64,000 nt of DNA from Eutypa lata (lineage: Eukaryota; Ascomycota; Sordariomycetes; Xylariales; Diatrypaceae). Shown here one piece after another: positions 49,986-63,412 of the stretch. The stretch's first letter is position 1; every line of letters begins with the position of its first letter. The stretch spans positions 3,906,001 through 3,970,000 of the forward strand of contig JAKULF010000003.1 of NCBI GenBank assembly GCA_022661535.1. The letters run 5' to 3'. The notes beneath the pieces are model-generated. The model saw nothing but the letters and a program-made list of their open reading frames with translations, was not told the DNA's origin and did not search any database. The position numbers and the translations under genes were made by a program.

Positions 49986-52360
49986 GGTCGGTTGTTGATT
50001 TCCCCCTAAGGCCGCTAATTGAGAGAGACGCTAACAATTTATTGGAAGCTTTTTTATCCAATGGTGCCGCCTGCAGCCCACGCTAAACAGCCCACTGACA
50101 AACGAGCACAGAGGGTCTTTGGCCGTGCTTTCAGGGCTTGTTAAGGAGGTCTTAACTTAGGTACCTAGGTAGTTAACAGCAGCTATGCTCCTATATGATA
50201 GGTAGTGAAATAAAGAAACGTGAAGAATGTCTTTATTAAAAAGACAACTCAACGTATTAAAATGAATGGATCTCTAGTTGGCAATGAAAGGTTAAAGTTT
50301 CGACCAAATTGAGAGATCGAACTTGACGAATCTCTTTGGTCTTGGGAAAGGACGGGACAGTAGATTCCGTGCTGGAAGACTGGATCAAGGTTGATTGCAA
50401 CTGTGTAAAATGACTAGGTGGGTAATGATTGTCTTAAAGGGAACCCCAATGGAAGTCTGAATTGGTGTATTGCAGTTGTGATGCCTTATCAAAGGGGATG
50501 GCAATACAAGTTAACAGGAACAATGTTCAAAGACCTTGGACAATGTCAATAAAGATGCCTTTAGTTGAAAGTGTTTCCCCCAGTAACTATCGTCAGGTGA
50601 ACTGCTTACGTCTTTAAGCAGGGTTGAACACTCCGAGGCGGTCAAAGCACAGCCGAAATCGTCGTGGTTATATTCTTTACTTATTGATAACCCCCTACAG
50701 AATCTCAAACATAACATAAAGAAAGGAAAACAAACAGACAACGAGATCTTCCATCTAACTTAGAAAGAAGGTGTTTACGTATGTATCTACCTATATGCCA
50801 TGCAGCAACGTCTGGGGTCTGGCTTGTTAGTGACTGCTCAAGATGGAATCGCATTCTGCAGGGCGCACATCCATCGTGGGGTTTCAACACCTCTGGAGAC
50901 GGAGCTAAACGCAGCAGATGCCTGTGACAGGTCGTTCTTGACTAGGTTCCTACATATAGAGGAGACGGTGAGACCTTGTTCAGGCGTTTCCATCGTAACA
51001 TGGTTGATTTGCTTGACAACGAGCAGTTTAAAAAGATACGAACCCCTCTTCCTTAACTATTTCACCTGCATGCCTAGTAGAAGTTGCATGCGTTAGAGTA
51101 GCTCATAGGACGAAACCGTAATATGACAACCCAAATAGGGAACCTATTGCATGGCTTGGATCTCTATTAGTCTCCAGTCAAAGGCTTGCCTCCAATGAGA
51201 GGTGCAGGCTAGTTATGAGTATCAACCTTTGTTTACTTTGGAAGCGCCGGAAATAATATAGACCAATAGGAGACTACCACGGGGTTCTTATTGATATAGA
51301 AATCTATCAATGAGATTCTTTACATGGCATAGTTTGTTCGCTCAAAATATCTAGTCCACTATGTAGTATAACTATGGTGAACTCACAAGATACGTCTATT
51401 TTAACGGTGAGGAAGTGTGCCTTCAGCTTTACTAGCTTTCATTTAAATAAATGTGTAGGTCGGCTCAAACATTCTCATTGCGTCAGACATGGAGCTCTGT
51501 GCGCTGATGTCAAGTTAGACAAGCTTGGATTACCCCCTGAACTAGCCTAACTGAAGACCCATGACCCTGGTAATGTTCAGCCTCTGAGTCCACGGGCAGC
51601 TCTTGGTTACATACACATCGAGTAGGCAGGTATGTAGGTAGGTAGTATGTGAAGAAGTGAGGGGTACCTATGTTTTTCGGACATAGGTAACAGTGGTTGT
51701 CAAATGTTATACTTAATGAGCTTCTTAAAATACCTAGATAAGTAGTAGGAGCGATTAGCTGGGGAAGGCTTATGAAGCTACATAATGTAACTGTCATCTA
51801 GAGGTAACTATCTAGGTACGCTAAGAATGAAGTTACTAATGAGGTCTTTTTTTTTTACAATGATCATTTATATACATAGATGCGAGATAACTGTGGGCTG
51901 TTGATACAAATATAGCTGTTGGTAATAGACTTAACACTGTAACTGTGTAGGTACATGTAGTTATTGACTTCAATGTTGTTGGGTGCCCGGGGAAGTAGAT
52001 ATTTCCCCTGTTATGTAGTACATACATGTAAATGTATAATACCCAATAAGCCATAATTATCATAAATCTATCTAAAGTATGCATATATCGGGTACGTTCT
52101 ACTGATTCAAATAGTTTAAGCATCTATCCCTAACACCATCTTATCCACACACTATAATTGGAAGAAATGCTTATCGATAGCAAAAAAGCCCTAGCACTTT
52201 CTCGGGCACAATGTGCACACACATCCGAAAACCACAGAGGAGACTTTCAATTCATTCATCTTCCTGTCCCAAACACGGTCAACGACCTCCTCCAACTCCA
52301 AAACTACGAACAAAATAAATCAGTGCCTTTAAATATCCTAACTTCACACTAAAAGAAGAA
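49986..52360. other. Divergent intergenic region between the CLIP-170-like gene and RPP0
   Basis: About 2.4 kb, longer than typical here. No coding signal supported. The right end is the RPP0 promoter, with pyrimidine-rich patches and a short upstream ATG frame at 52167-52352 that ends 8 bp before the RPP0 ATG. TAGGTA/TACCTA motifs recur near 50158, 51630 and 51660. Confidence 0.55.
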
Positions 52361-53506
52361 ATGGGAGGCCTGAAATCCGACAAGGGTAAATCTCATAATT
52401 ATTTCTGGTTTTTTCCAAGTCGCTTTTAACTGATCGCAAAAAATAAATAGGTGCTTACTTCGAGAAGCTCAAGAGCTTGCTCGAAGAGTACAACTCCGTC
52501 TTCATCGTTACCGTCGACAATGTCAGCTCTCAGCAGATGCACGAGATTCGACAGGCTCTCCGTAGCGAGGCCGTTGTCCTGATGGGCAAGAACACCATGG
52601 TAAATATATTTCCCATGCTTTTTTTATTGCCCAATCTTATGTGATCCATATCTGATCGTTTCTCTCTTCGAAATTTTAGGTTCGCCGAGCCCTGAGAATC
52701 TTCCTCAACGAGACTCCCGAGTACGAGCGTCTCCTGCCGCATGTCAAGGGCAACATTGGTTTCGTCTTCACCAATGGCGACCTGAAGGACATCCGTGACA
52801 AGATCCTTTCCAACAAGGTCGCCGCTCCTGCTCGTGCTGGTGCCCTTGCCCCTGCCGATGTCTGGGTCCCTGCTGGAAACACCGGTATGGAACCTGGCAA
52901 GACCTCTTTCTTCCAGGCTCTCGGTGTCCCCACCAAGATTGCTCGTGGTACCATTGAAATTACCACCGATCTGAAGCTCGTCGAGGCCGGTGGCAAGGTT
53001 GGTCCTTCCGAGGCCACCCTTCTCAACATGTTGAACATCTCTCCCTTCACCTACGGTCTCGGAATTTCCCAGGTTTACGACCAGGGCAACACTTTCCCCC
53101 CCGAGGTTCTGGACATTGGCGAGGAGCAGCTTCTCAAGGTCTTCAGCAGCGCCATCACCACTATTGCCTCCATCTCCCTCGCCGTGAACTTCCCGACTTT
53201 GCCATCCGTCGTTCACTCGTTCTTCAACAGCTACAAGAACGCCTTGGCTGTTGCCATCGAGACCGACTACAGCTGGGAGGCTATTGAGCAGCTCAAGGAT
53301 CGCATTGCCAACCCTGATGCTTACGCCTCTTCTGCTCCGGCTGCTGCTGCGGCTGATACTTCGGCTGCGGCTGCCAAGGAGGAGGTCAAGGAGGAATCTG
53401 AGGAGGAGTCTGGAGATGAGGGCTTCGGTGGTCTCTTGTTCGTGCCCCCTTGCCCCTATTCATGTTATATGAGTGTGCTAACCATGGTGATCCTTGTAGT
53501 GACTAA
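52361..53506 (+). CDS. RPP0: Large-subunit ribosomal stalk protein P0 (uL10)
   Basis: Base of the 60S acidic stalk. It binds 25S rRNA and P1/P2 dimers, and its C-terminus contacts translational GTPases. Four exons (52361-52385, 52451-52599, 52680-53437, 53500-53506) give 312 aa, the family length. Start [19 protein letters not shown]; then KNTMVRRALR across intron 2, [12 protein letters not shown], the P0 core ([34 protein letters not shown]), the Ala hinge and an acidic tail. The tail is rebuilt only by the last intron (GTTCGT donor, TGCTAAC branch, TTGTAG acceptor), giving GFGGLFD and stop. Unspliced, the frame runs on into unrelated sequence. The final exon is only 7 nt. Confidence 0.96.
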
Positions 53507-54111
53507 ATACTCTAGCATGGTCATGGTGTTATCGGACTGGTATCATTGTGGGCTTCGGATAGGGTTACGAGATCTAGACGCGCGACGACACAGTGACGTA
53601 TATAGGTCTTTGGCTGATCAATGGAAGCTCAATGCACCTAGGACAAACGTATTCTCAGGTTTCGGTTGCAATGACAGACAGTGAAATGCTAACTACGGAC
53701 GCAATGTCGAAGGGGGGAAAAAACTCTTCTACAAAGAAAAAGGTTAGTCATTCTCAAAATTTTTCTACTCCCGAGATCCCGAAAAAAAACGTGTTCGATG
53801 ATTATAAAAACACAAGAGCTTTTTAACCCTGATCTTTCCTGAAGACACCACTTAATAACAACACCCTATGAGACACACTATACAAAATGCCTTCTTTCTT
53901 ACACTTGAACCTATATGTAAAGACGCAAATATCGCTAACGCTTACACAAGTATGAACCTAGGGACAGAATTCTACACACGAACCTTACCACACCGCAAAA
54001 CCGGCCATCCAGCCCGCCGTATCGTAGTTCCTTCCTCCTCCTAACTACCTAGAAAGCTACAGTAGTAATAAGCCTCAAGTAGGTAGTTAATCTACATCGT
54101 CGTGATCCTTA
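53507..54111. other. Convergent 3' region between RPP0 and MSH1
   Basis: About 600 bp, AT-rich, with short frames only (for example 53593-53826) and none with coding character. It contains the 3' flanks of both genes. Confidence 0.6.
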
Positions 54112-57100
54112 TTATCCTTGTTTCGTATCTGTATCTACCTGCTCAACGCTCTCCTTGGCGAGAATCTCCCTGGCAACCGTAATCGCCGCCTCCGGCAGGC
54201 CCGCCAAGCGAGCAACCTTGAGGGCATGGCTCTGCCGGTTGACGCCCTTCCGCAACTTATGCACGTAGACAAACCCACCAGCGCCGTCCTCCTCCACATC
54301 AGTGCAGTAGGTATCGATCTGTTGTCCCCCACCATTACCACCACTACCATCACCACCGCCAACAAGCATGCCCCTCTCCCCGGCCCAATCAGCCAAGACA
54401 TGAAAATGCGTAGCGAACAAGCCCCGGCACCGGTTGACGGTAGCGAGGTGGGACAGGGCGGCGAAGGCCACGGCGGCGCCGTCGGCGGGCGTGGTGCCGC
54501 GGCCGACCTCGTCCATGACGACGAGCGAGCGCGGGGTGGCGCGGCGCAGGATCTGCGCCGCCTCCAGCATCTCCACCATGAAGGTGCTCTGGTCCGTGTG
54601 GAGGGAGTCGCCGGCCGCCGACCCCACCCGCGAGTAGATGGCATCGACGACGCCCAGGCGCGCGTGGTCCGCCGGCACCCAGGACCCCGCCTGCGCCAGC
54701 ATCGTGATCAGCGCGTTCTGCCGTAGGTACGTGCTCTTGCCTGCCATGTTGGGGCCCGTGATCAGCCAGAGCTTGCCGGTGCCGGTGCCTGTGCCTGTGC
54801 CTGTACTTGTAGTGGGGGTGGTGTTGTCAGTGTTGCTAGAACCAGCACCAGAACCAGAGCCCACGAGACAGTCGTTCTTCGTGAACGTCCTCCCGCGCTC
54901 CCGCAGCCCCGCCTCGACGGTCGGATGGCGCCCGCCGATGATGGAGTGCGACGTAGAATCATCGAGGATGGGGCGCACCCATCCATTACCACTCCCACCA
55001 CCACCTCCGCCACTTTCCGCCGCAGCGAGCCGCGCGAACGAAGCAGCCAGCACGTCGAGCTCGTCCAGCACGGCGGCGTTGCGGCGCAGCTTGACGAGGT
55101 TCCGGACGACGAGGGCGCGCAGCTCGGAGAAGAGCCGGCGCTCCTCGGCCGCGATCTCGAACCGGGCGCGGTGGATGCGCTGGCCGAGGCGCGTCCACGC
55201 CGGCAGGTGGAGGGCGCGCGTCGAGCGGCTTGCGCTCACGGTCGTTATTACCGGAGGACTGCTCTCTTCCTGGTCCTCCTCCTCCTCCTCTTCTTCTTCT
55301 TCCTCTTTCTCTTCTACTGCAGCTTCGTCCTCTTTCGTTTCCTCCATCTCCTTGGCTACCTTTGTCGTCGCCTTCTTCTTCGTTTTCTTCGTTGTCGCTG
55401 TAGTAGTAGCAGTAGTAGCGCCAGTATTAGTGCTGCTGATCTTTCGTACATCCTTCCCCTTCACGTGCACAATATGGCCTAGATTCGGCGTCCACTTGAG
55501 CGTCAGACTCGGGGTATCGTACTGCTCCCGGAGCGTCTCGGCAAGCGTGACCTTCTCGCGCAACAACGCTGCTAGCTCCGCGTGCAACTTACGCAAACCA
55601 GGGCTAGCCTCAGGCTTCATGACGAAAGCGAGGTTGTTGTCGTCCGTGGCCGCCGCGAAGTAATGGTCCCTGATCGATGGCGGCCTTCTTTTCCTAGCGG
55701 CAGCGGCGGCGGCGGCGGTGGTCTTCTTCTTGTTTGCTTCTTTTCCTTCTTCCTCCGCCGCGACCACATCCTCCGCTAGCGCCGCGAGTTCGCTCGCCTC
55801 GCTGTCCTCGTTCCGATGCTGCTGCACTAGACCCTCCTCGTCGATGGATGTCCCGATGCGCGTTGCGAGCTTGGATGGCTCGTCTAGCGTGATGCGGGAG
55901 AGGAGGGACTCGAAGCACTGTGGTGCGCCGTTGTCACCAGCGCCCGATGGCGCCTCTTCCTGCGAACCGTTGCGGTGGCTTTTGAGGAGGGAGACGATAT
56001 CCTGCGTGGCGTGGATAGTGCTAGCGAGGGCAATCATATCGTCGGCGTCGCCGCGGCCGAACGCGAATTTCTGCACCAGGCGCTGCGAGTCGTGACACCT
56101 CCTGAGCAGCAGGACAACCTCGTCGCGAAGGTCGTCGTCCCGGATGAAGGCCTCGACGAGGTCCTGGCGGGCGCGGATGGTCTCCAGGGACGTGGAGGGG
56201 GCGCCCAGCCAGGCGTTGAGGAGGCGGGCGCCGCCCTTGGTGACGGTGCGGCGGATGGCGTGCAGCAGGCTGCCGCGGAACGTGCCGTCGCGGATCGTCT
56301 CCTTGATCTCGAGCGAGCGCATTGTGGTCTTGTCGACCGTCATGACGGCCAGGTTCTCGTGGCGCATCGGCGCCTGCAGCCGCAGGCTCAGCATGCCCAG
56401 CAGCCGGTTGCGCACGTACTGGAGCAGCAGGCTGCCGGCGGCGACCTCGTCCGCCGTGAAGGTCGGCGCGGCCTGCGCCGGGACCTCCGACTCGAGCATC
56501 GGCGTCCACGCGGAGAGCGGGAGGTGCTCGCCTTGCGCCGCGAACGTGATGAGGTGCTTGTCCTCGGCTAGCACGGAGAAGAGGTTGTGGTCCTTCTGCG
56601 ACTCGAGGATCTCGTCGATCACTATCTCTCTCGGTGCCACGCGGGACAGGATAGAGGGTAGTGACGATACGGTGGTGGATTGCGTGTAGAACTGTCCGGT
56701 AGATATATCGAGCCATGCTAGCCCTATAGGGGTATCGGACGGGACAGATTCCGTCAAAACTTCAGATGGTTGATCTTCTTCCACGGAAGTAATAGGAATG
56801 ACACCCTCTTGGTCCGGATTATTCAGGTGTATAGCCATCACATAGTTGTTCGCGTAAGGATCAATAAAATTCTCATCAATGAGCGTGCCGGGAGTGATGA
56901 CACGAGTGACCCGACGATCGTGCATTAAGCCCCCAGATTTGACCCTGTCGCCGGGGTCGTTGGGGAACTCCTCGGCTACTGCCACATAGCAGTTGAGGTC
57001 GACGACGAGAGTCTTCAGGAACCTCTCTAGCTGAAAGAACGGAAAGCCGGCCTGTATATGGGGATACACCAATCAGAAACGTATCAAGCAAACGAAAAGG

Positions 57101-57890
57101 GTGGCAATGACAGCCGTAACACAACGGCAGTAAGCGTAGCGAGATTCTTAGTAAACAAAGATATAAAAGCGCACGAAGCAGAACTAAAAATAAAAATAAA
57201 AATAAAACCCCCTACCATAGGAACAGGACCAGCATTGGTCTTCTTCTGCGCGACCTTAAGATTCAGCAGCGGACCATACTCCTCGGCGTGTTCAAAGTAG
57301 AGCTCGTAGAAGCCGCCGACCCGGGTCAGGAGCACGCAGTTGTCGAACTTGCGCATGTTGCGACGCGCCTGCAAGACGACCGTCGGATACGCAGGCCCCT
57401 TTTCATCTTCATCTTCGTCTACATCTTCGTCTACATCTTCATCTTCTCCCTTCTCAACGCTCTCACCTTCTCTCCCGGGTTCCGGGATAACAGTGCCCGG
57501 AGAAGAAGAAGAAGAAGAAGTAGCTCCTGTCGTTTTTGTCGTTTTTATCGTGGGCTCGACGACGATGATGGGGCCCTGTGGGAGATCCTCGAACCTCACC
57601 GACGACTTCGTCTTCTTGCCGCGCACCTGCTGCTGGAACCCAAACGCCGGGTTGGGAGGGCCGGTGATGTTTTCACAGTGCAATTGGTATGTTTTCCCCC
57701 GAGTAGTTGGATTTCCATTGAGGCCGCCGCGTGCTGGGGTATAATAAGAAATACCGCCGCCGCCGTTACGCCCGGTCAAGAACGCCGCCGTTGATGACGC
57801 GCCCCCTACGCAGCAGCGGCGGCGGCGTTGATTATGGTTGTTGCTGATGATGAGACATGACGTCAACCGGCGACACGGTGTGCCTTTCAT
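54112..57890 (-). CDS. MSH1: Mitochondrial DNA mismatch repair protein Msh1 (MutS family)
   Basis: MutS homologue acting on mitochondrial DNA, 1204 aa from exons 57890-57216 and 57051-54112. The first residues are Arg-rich and nearly free of acid (MKGTPCRRLTSC, then QRRRR), as expected for a mitochondrial presequence; the ATG at 57890 is the first in frame. The mismatch-binding domain holds FDNCVLLTRVGGFYELYFEH and GPVPMAGFPFFQLERFLKTL across the intron. The ATPase has GPNMAGKST (Walker A), HTDQSTFMVEMLEA, VVMDEVGRGTTPADG (Walker B/signature) and FATHFHVLADWA. Fungal inserts include an acidic Asp/Glu region (about 150-180), Lys/Thr runs with a long Glu run around 570-610, and a Gly/Thr run before the Walker A motif. 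These explain the excess over yeast Msh1 (959 aa). Tandem with AMS1 and convergent with RPP0. Confidence 0.95.
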
Positions 57891-58646
57891 CTGTTGCAGT
57901 AGCCGCCAGTAAGTCTGTATCACCTTGCTAGCTACTAGGTATGTAGCTAGCTGGCTAGCAATGTAGAATCAGGGAGTAGTAGTTGGTGACGAGCGGACAC
58001 TATTAGTCGTCCGATATTTACAGGTTTAGAAAGGTTTAATTGAAAAGCGGTGGGTGAATGAGACCCGAAATTCGTACTGTATAAAATGTTACATTTAGGT
58101 GTACCTAATACAGTGTTTTCAACGGTCAGCACTGTAATTTTATAGGACCCCTGCCCCTCTTCTGCTCTCTTTAGAATTTAATAGTATTCTCGGTAGAATC
58201 ATATCAAAACACCTTTGACATGGGATGATTATACTGATTCCGCGTTGATAAAGTGTATGACCCGTCTGAGATACGATTAATAGCGTGGTGCTGTCTAATA
58301 ACTACAAATCTAGGCGTATAACATAGGACGCTGCTAGAAAAGCTGTTAAGCACTTAACGTTAAGTCCAATTTGGATGCCAATACTGTCACATGCAGCTAT
58401 AAAAACAATGTTATTCTCTGATCCAGGGACAAAACGCAATGTCATATCCTATAAAAACACGAAAGAATAGCGCCGCCTGAAATAGCAGTACCCGTGTCCC
58501 TATCCCTATAAAGCATAATACAGGTAGGATGTTGCTGTGTTTTAAGCTGCACGTCGCTAGCCAGATCATATAATCAAGTCATTCGCGTCATTAGGTCTTC
58601 GCAAGCCCCCCAACCTCTACAGCGCACCCTCAGGCTCCCGCTCTAC
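57891..58646. other. Intergenic region between MSH1 and AMS1
   Basis: About 750 bp holding the MSH1 promoter and the AMS1 3' flank. No coding signal supported. Confidence 0.6.
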
Positions 58647-61600
58647 TTATAGTTGTAATCTGTACGTAGCCACCTCAAAGGGCCGCAGCGTGATCTGGAA
58701 GCTGCCATCTTTATCGAGTTCCACCTCCTCGCCGTCATCCTCCAAGACGTTAGTCTTGTGTACCGTCTTGATATCCCAGCTGGAGGAGATCGTGCCAGTA
58801 CTGCGACCTCCCAAGCTGTCATATAGGCGGATGATGACGCTTTGTCCCTTACGAGGGGGGATATTAGTGTCGTGTGATACGTCTTCGTCATCCTCGCCTC
58901 TCTTGATGCAATCTAAAATCAGTGACTCGTCTCCAGTCAATTTGACGGGGTGCGTTGAAAGCGATGTTAGGTCTGAAGACTTGGGTGCTGAGAGGACCTT
59001 CATGGGGTTGTTGAAGTTGTACCCAGCCCGGACAGTAGTCGCATCTAGTTCACCCTTGTGAGGCAGAATAGACCACCGGATCTTGTGCTTGCCCATGTCC
59101 GCGTGTGCATCAGGTGCTTTAGGTGACCGGAGAAGTGAAAGACGCATCAAGCTGCCACAAGTGGCAAACCCGTACTTGCTGTCGTTAAGGATCGACACAC
59201 CATATCCGTGCTCAGACAGATCAGCAAATTTGTGGCAGCAAACCTCGAACTTCGCCATATCCCAAGTGGTATTGTAATGCGTGGGTCGCCGGACAATTCC
59301 ATACTGGGTCTCGTAGGATGCCTCGGTGTTCCGAATATCGACCGGGAATTCAACCTTCAAGAACTTCATGGTCTCGTGCCAATCGACGTATGCAGTGCAT
59401 TCCACCGAAGACTGTTGGCCGTCAATAGCGGCAGACAAGCTCAGTATAGTCTTGATAGAGCTTTCATCACTGATCTTCGTCTCGGTGACGACGCTAACAC
59501 GGTAGTCCTTATCTTCGTGGATCTTAGTCTCCCCAGACGGTAACTCCTTTCGCGTATCAAGATGGTAGACTTCAACGTCCCAAGCCTGCCAATACAAGGG
59601 CTTGTCATCAAATATCACAAGCTGGTTCGCTTTGCCACCTTTTGAGATTACCTCTCGTCCTAACTTACGGTCAACGAGGGATGTGATAACACCAGCCTCG
59701 ACTTTGACAGTAAGTTGTTCATTTTCCATGATGAAGGCACCGTCACTAATCTCCTTGATGGTGACAGCTTTCGTCGCTGCTGTCTTGAAGCGCTTGACAT
59801 TGATGATGTTGCCGCTACCACAGGCAATACCGCATTGGGTATCGGACAAGTCGACGATCTCTCTGCGGTGCCAAGGTAGGGTATTCAAAGCGACCGTCTC
59901 CCCAGCATTAGTAGCAGCACTGAATTCTGAAACTCCAAAGAGTTTGTAAATATCATCAAATATTTGCTTGCCGATTTTGAAGACCTCGGCATATAGCTAA
60001 TTCAAGTTAGCAGGTGACCTTTAGACAAGACGCTGGCATACTTACTTCGTCCGAATCATCGTAACACATCTCGATGCAGCTTCCAGGCAAGCAGTCATGG
60101 AACTGGCACAAGAGAATAGCTTCCCACATCTTGTCAAAGTCCGCTTTTGGATACTTATAAGACGAATGCTTTAGCGAGGCGATGGTCGCAAGTAACTCAA
60201 GGTCACGCATCATGATCTCTGACTTCCGGTTATTGAGCTTGTTGTTCGCCTGAGTAGTATAGGTACCACGGTGGAGTTCGAAGTAGAGCTCTCCGTACCA
60301 GGTCACGAGAGAGCTTCCTTTCTCCTCGAGTTTGTCGAAGAAATCATCAACAGTGTTGCCCATATGCACTCTAGGCAAGCGGCCAACTTGATCACTGATA
60401 CCTCGGCATCGTCGCAGCTTTTCTAAGTGCTCCCAAGTAGGACCACCTCCACCGTCACCCTTACCGAAAACCAAGAGTGAAGTGTGATCCTGATCCATGG
60501 ACTTGTGCTGGCTCATACTTCGTCTGACGTCTCCGAAATGAGCCTCGGCAGTGTAGGTTTCGGCGGGCGGCATGTGGCAAATGACCTGACTACCATCAAG
60601 AGATACCCAGTTGAAGGTAGTATGCGGGAAGTTATTGATGTTGTTCCAGCTAAGCTTCTGAGTAAGGAAGCGAGTCATGCCGGCTAGACGGCAAAGTTGC
60701 GGTAGCTGGCTCGAATATCCAAACGTGTCGGGAAGCCAAAACGTCTTCGAACGCTCGCCAAAGTTGCTCTCGAAGAATCTCTGACCGTACAAGAATTGTC
60801 GAACAAGAGACTCACCGCTAGGCATATTGGTGTCGTGTTCAACCCAGCTGCCACCGATGGGGTTAAACCGGCCTTCCTTAACCTTGGCCTTGACCCGATC
60901 GAAAACATAAGGGTAGTAGGTCTTTAGCCACTTGAATTGCTGAGCCTGGGAACAGGCAAACTTGTGCTCAGGATAGTTCTCCATCAAGTTGCACTGATTT
61001 GACCATGATCGCGCAACCTTTCGCTTGGTCTCGGCCCACGGCCAGAGCCAACAGGTATCGATGTGGCAGTGGCCAATACCATAAATCTGAGGTGAAGTTC
61101 CACTATCGTACACCTTGGAAGAGTCGACATTGGATCCAATATACTCTTGTGCGATCTTACGGCACTTCTTGATGGATTCTTTATCGCCGAGGACATAAGT
61201 GTCAATAATGTCAGTTACTGTATTCAAGGCCTTGTGCTGCTCCCACGAGTCTTCGGGAAATTCCCGCGCGGCATCACCGATGATCCAAGTGTCAATACGA
61301 AGCTGTCTAGCGTCTAGGTTGATGGCGCAGATGTCTGCTTTCGACAAGGTGAAGTATCGGTTAGGATCGGGAGGCTGAATAGTATCACCACCCATAGGGA
61401 CGCCAAACATGCTATTGCAGGCCATCTCAACGTAGAAGGTGTGTTCCTTGCCATCTCGGAAGGAATCAGGGAGTATCCACTCGACACGCTCGCCGCCGCC
61501 AGTCAGACCTTGTAGAGGGTTCCCATCTTCGGTCCACACCAAGCCCTCGCTACCAGAGTCCCAATGAAACTCTAGACGTTCTTCGTCACGTAAATTGGCA

Positions 61601-61938
61601 GGAACGGCAAGGACGATGCGAAACCAGTGGGTGGCCCATGAAGGGCCGAAGCTTTGGCCGACACGTGTAGGTTTGAATTCGCCAGCAGAGGCCTCTTCGA
61701 ATGTCGGTCGAGAAAGACCAGGAGCGGGCCAGGTGGAGATCTTGACATGAGGGTCGCCCGATGCAGTGCCCTCGTACATCATGGCAAGTAAGTTCTGTTT
61801 CTCCCATTGTCCCGGTTTGTAGAACTGCTCGATCCGCTCTTTGTAAATTCTAGTGATCCGCTTCCCTTTGGGGCCTGGGGCCTGCGTCGGGTAGTCGGAT
61901 ACGACAGGCTTCGGCCTCTCGCTACGTTCTCCGCCCAT
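58647..61938 (-). CDS. AMS1: Class IIC alpha-mannosidase, Ams1 type (glycoside hydrolase 38)
   Basis: Cytosolic/vacuolar alpha-mannosidase that trims free oligosaccharides; in yeast it reaches the vacuole by the Cvt pathway. 1080 aa from exons 61938-60046 and 59996-58647 (49-nt intron, GTAAGT..AATTAG). No signal peptide: it starts MGGERSERPKPVVSDYPTQ, as for Ams1. The GH38 catalytic domain shows GHCHIDTCWLWPWAET (His290, Asp292 area), SQAQQFKWL, GGSWVEHDTNMPSGESL and WLPDTFGYS with the nucleophile Asp404, then GDGGGGPTWEHL. The middle domain continues across the intron (CYDDSDE joined to LYAEVF), followed by the all-beta C-terminal domains (GEDDEDVSHDT, PFEVATYRLQL at the end). All key residues are present. 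Confidence 0.96.
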
Positions 61939-63412
61939 TATGGCGTCGTTGAGGGTTGAGGTAGTGGAAACAAGTCGGAATATGGTAGCTAGAATTGAAA
62001 GACTAAGTAAGCATTGAACCTTTATAGATAGGTAGCAAATAGAAGAGTGTAGAGTAGAAGCATATATATATATAGATATAGATATAAGCTAGCGATGTGT
62101 TTTACGCTGGTATTTATAAGGCTGGAGGGAGGTCGGTTTCAAGGTGAATGTGGGTGCAATTGAATGAATGGATGGATGCATCAGCTGAGCTGATCGAAGC
62201 GGGAAGCTTGGAAGCTTATGACGGTGCTACGACGACCCAACCAATCTGAGACCACCATTGACACCGCTATGGAGTCTGTGAGTCTGCAAATGCAGGGGAA
62301 TTTGAGAATCTGCGGGGTCTAGCCGGAGCTACCAAAGGTTATCGAGGGCTACTATTCGTGTCTTAGCATGCGGGGAATACTAATACCAATTGGTGTATGA
62401 CTAGTGGAACTGTCTCAGATAATACGTAGAGGTAGCATCAAGGGACAGTGATGAACTCATTAGGTGTAGAGAGCTAACTTCCGACAGGCTGGCTCAAAGA
62501 TCACAAGGGGTACTGCTAGGGAGGAATGAATGGTTTTTGGGTTACTCACTGATATTAATATTATGTTGGCTGACCTTCAATTCCTAGCCATCATCACCAG
62601 ATTCAATATCCTAGTTAGTAAATTAGGGCGGTAGGAATTAGGACCGCCTACAAGTGAGATATAGAGATACACCCGAGGACCTAGCCTACATGGATAGTTA
62701 GGTAAGTGTAGAAAAGTAGAGCTAGGGTGATAGGCGAAGAACCGAATATATGGATAGGTAGGTATCTAGGATGCATAGATGACCAAACTAACTAAGAAGT
62801 TGGATATAATAAGAATACGTTGTTGAAGGAGAGTGATCAACCGATGCATTCCAAAGACTAAGGGGGATTGAAAATATTGTACATTAAGTACCTACTGACC
62901 TTCTACAATTGATGTAATGGAGCCATGACATCTAGACCTAGATGTACATACATCTTACGAAAACCCAATCGACAAAGTTTCAATGTAAAGAGCTATCTAC
63001 TCTAGGGCCAGGTTAAGTAGGTCTTAGTCGGTAGGTGATGTGAGTGGCTTTACATTGAATCATAGGTATGATTACAATGCGTGATGAAGGCAGGTGATAA
63101 CGGGATGTCTATTTGCGTAAACTCATGACTAACCTACTGCCAATGTTTTTACAGTGATTGTAGACACGGCAGATACGTAGAATTCAGTAGGTGCGTCATA
63201 CAACAGATTGTTACTTCCAGACAAGTGGCCACCTGATATCTGATTTGGGTTGTGAGGGCCTATTGTACATACGGCGAATGAGTCTCGAACAAGATGGTGT
63301 GACAACACCATTTGGGCGAAATTATGAACGAGAGGGGTATGATATATTTATACGATATATACATAATATGTACTCATTCAGCTTTCATCGGTATATGTAG
63401 GTTCCAACTGTA
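61939..63412. other. Intergenic region upstream of AMS1
   Basis: About 1.5 kb between AMS1 and the 3' end of the right-edge gene. It holds an ATATAG run near 62062-62090, a 7-bp-arm palindrome at 62180-62194, and many TAGGTA motifs near 62690-62770. No coding signal supported. Confidence 0.6.
62180..62194. repeat. Dyad ATCAGCT-G-AGCTGAT in the AMS1 promoter
   Basis: Perfect inverted repeat with 7-bp arms around a single G, about 240 bp upstream of the AMS1 ATG. It contains CAGCTG-like cores typical of dimeric factor sites. Any regulatory role is inference. Confidence 0.4.

Noticed and set aside
52167..52352. 61-codon upstream frame ending 8 bp before the RPP0 ATG, as a regulatory uORF
   Set aside because: No coding character, and the transcript start is unknown. 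It probably lies partly in the promoter.
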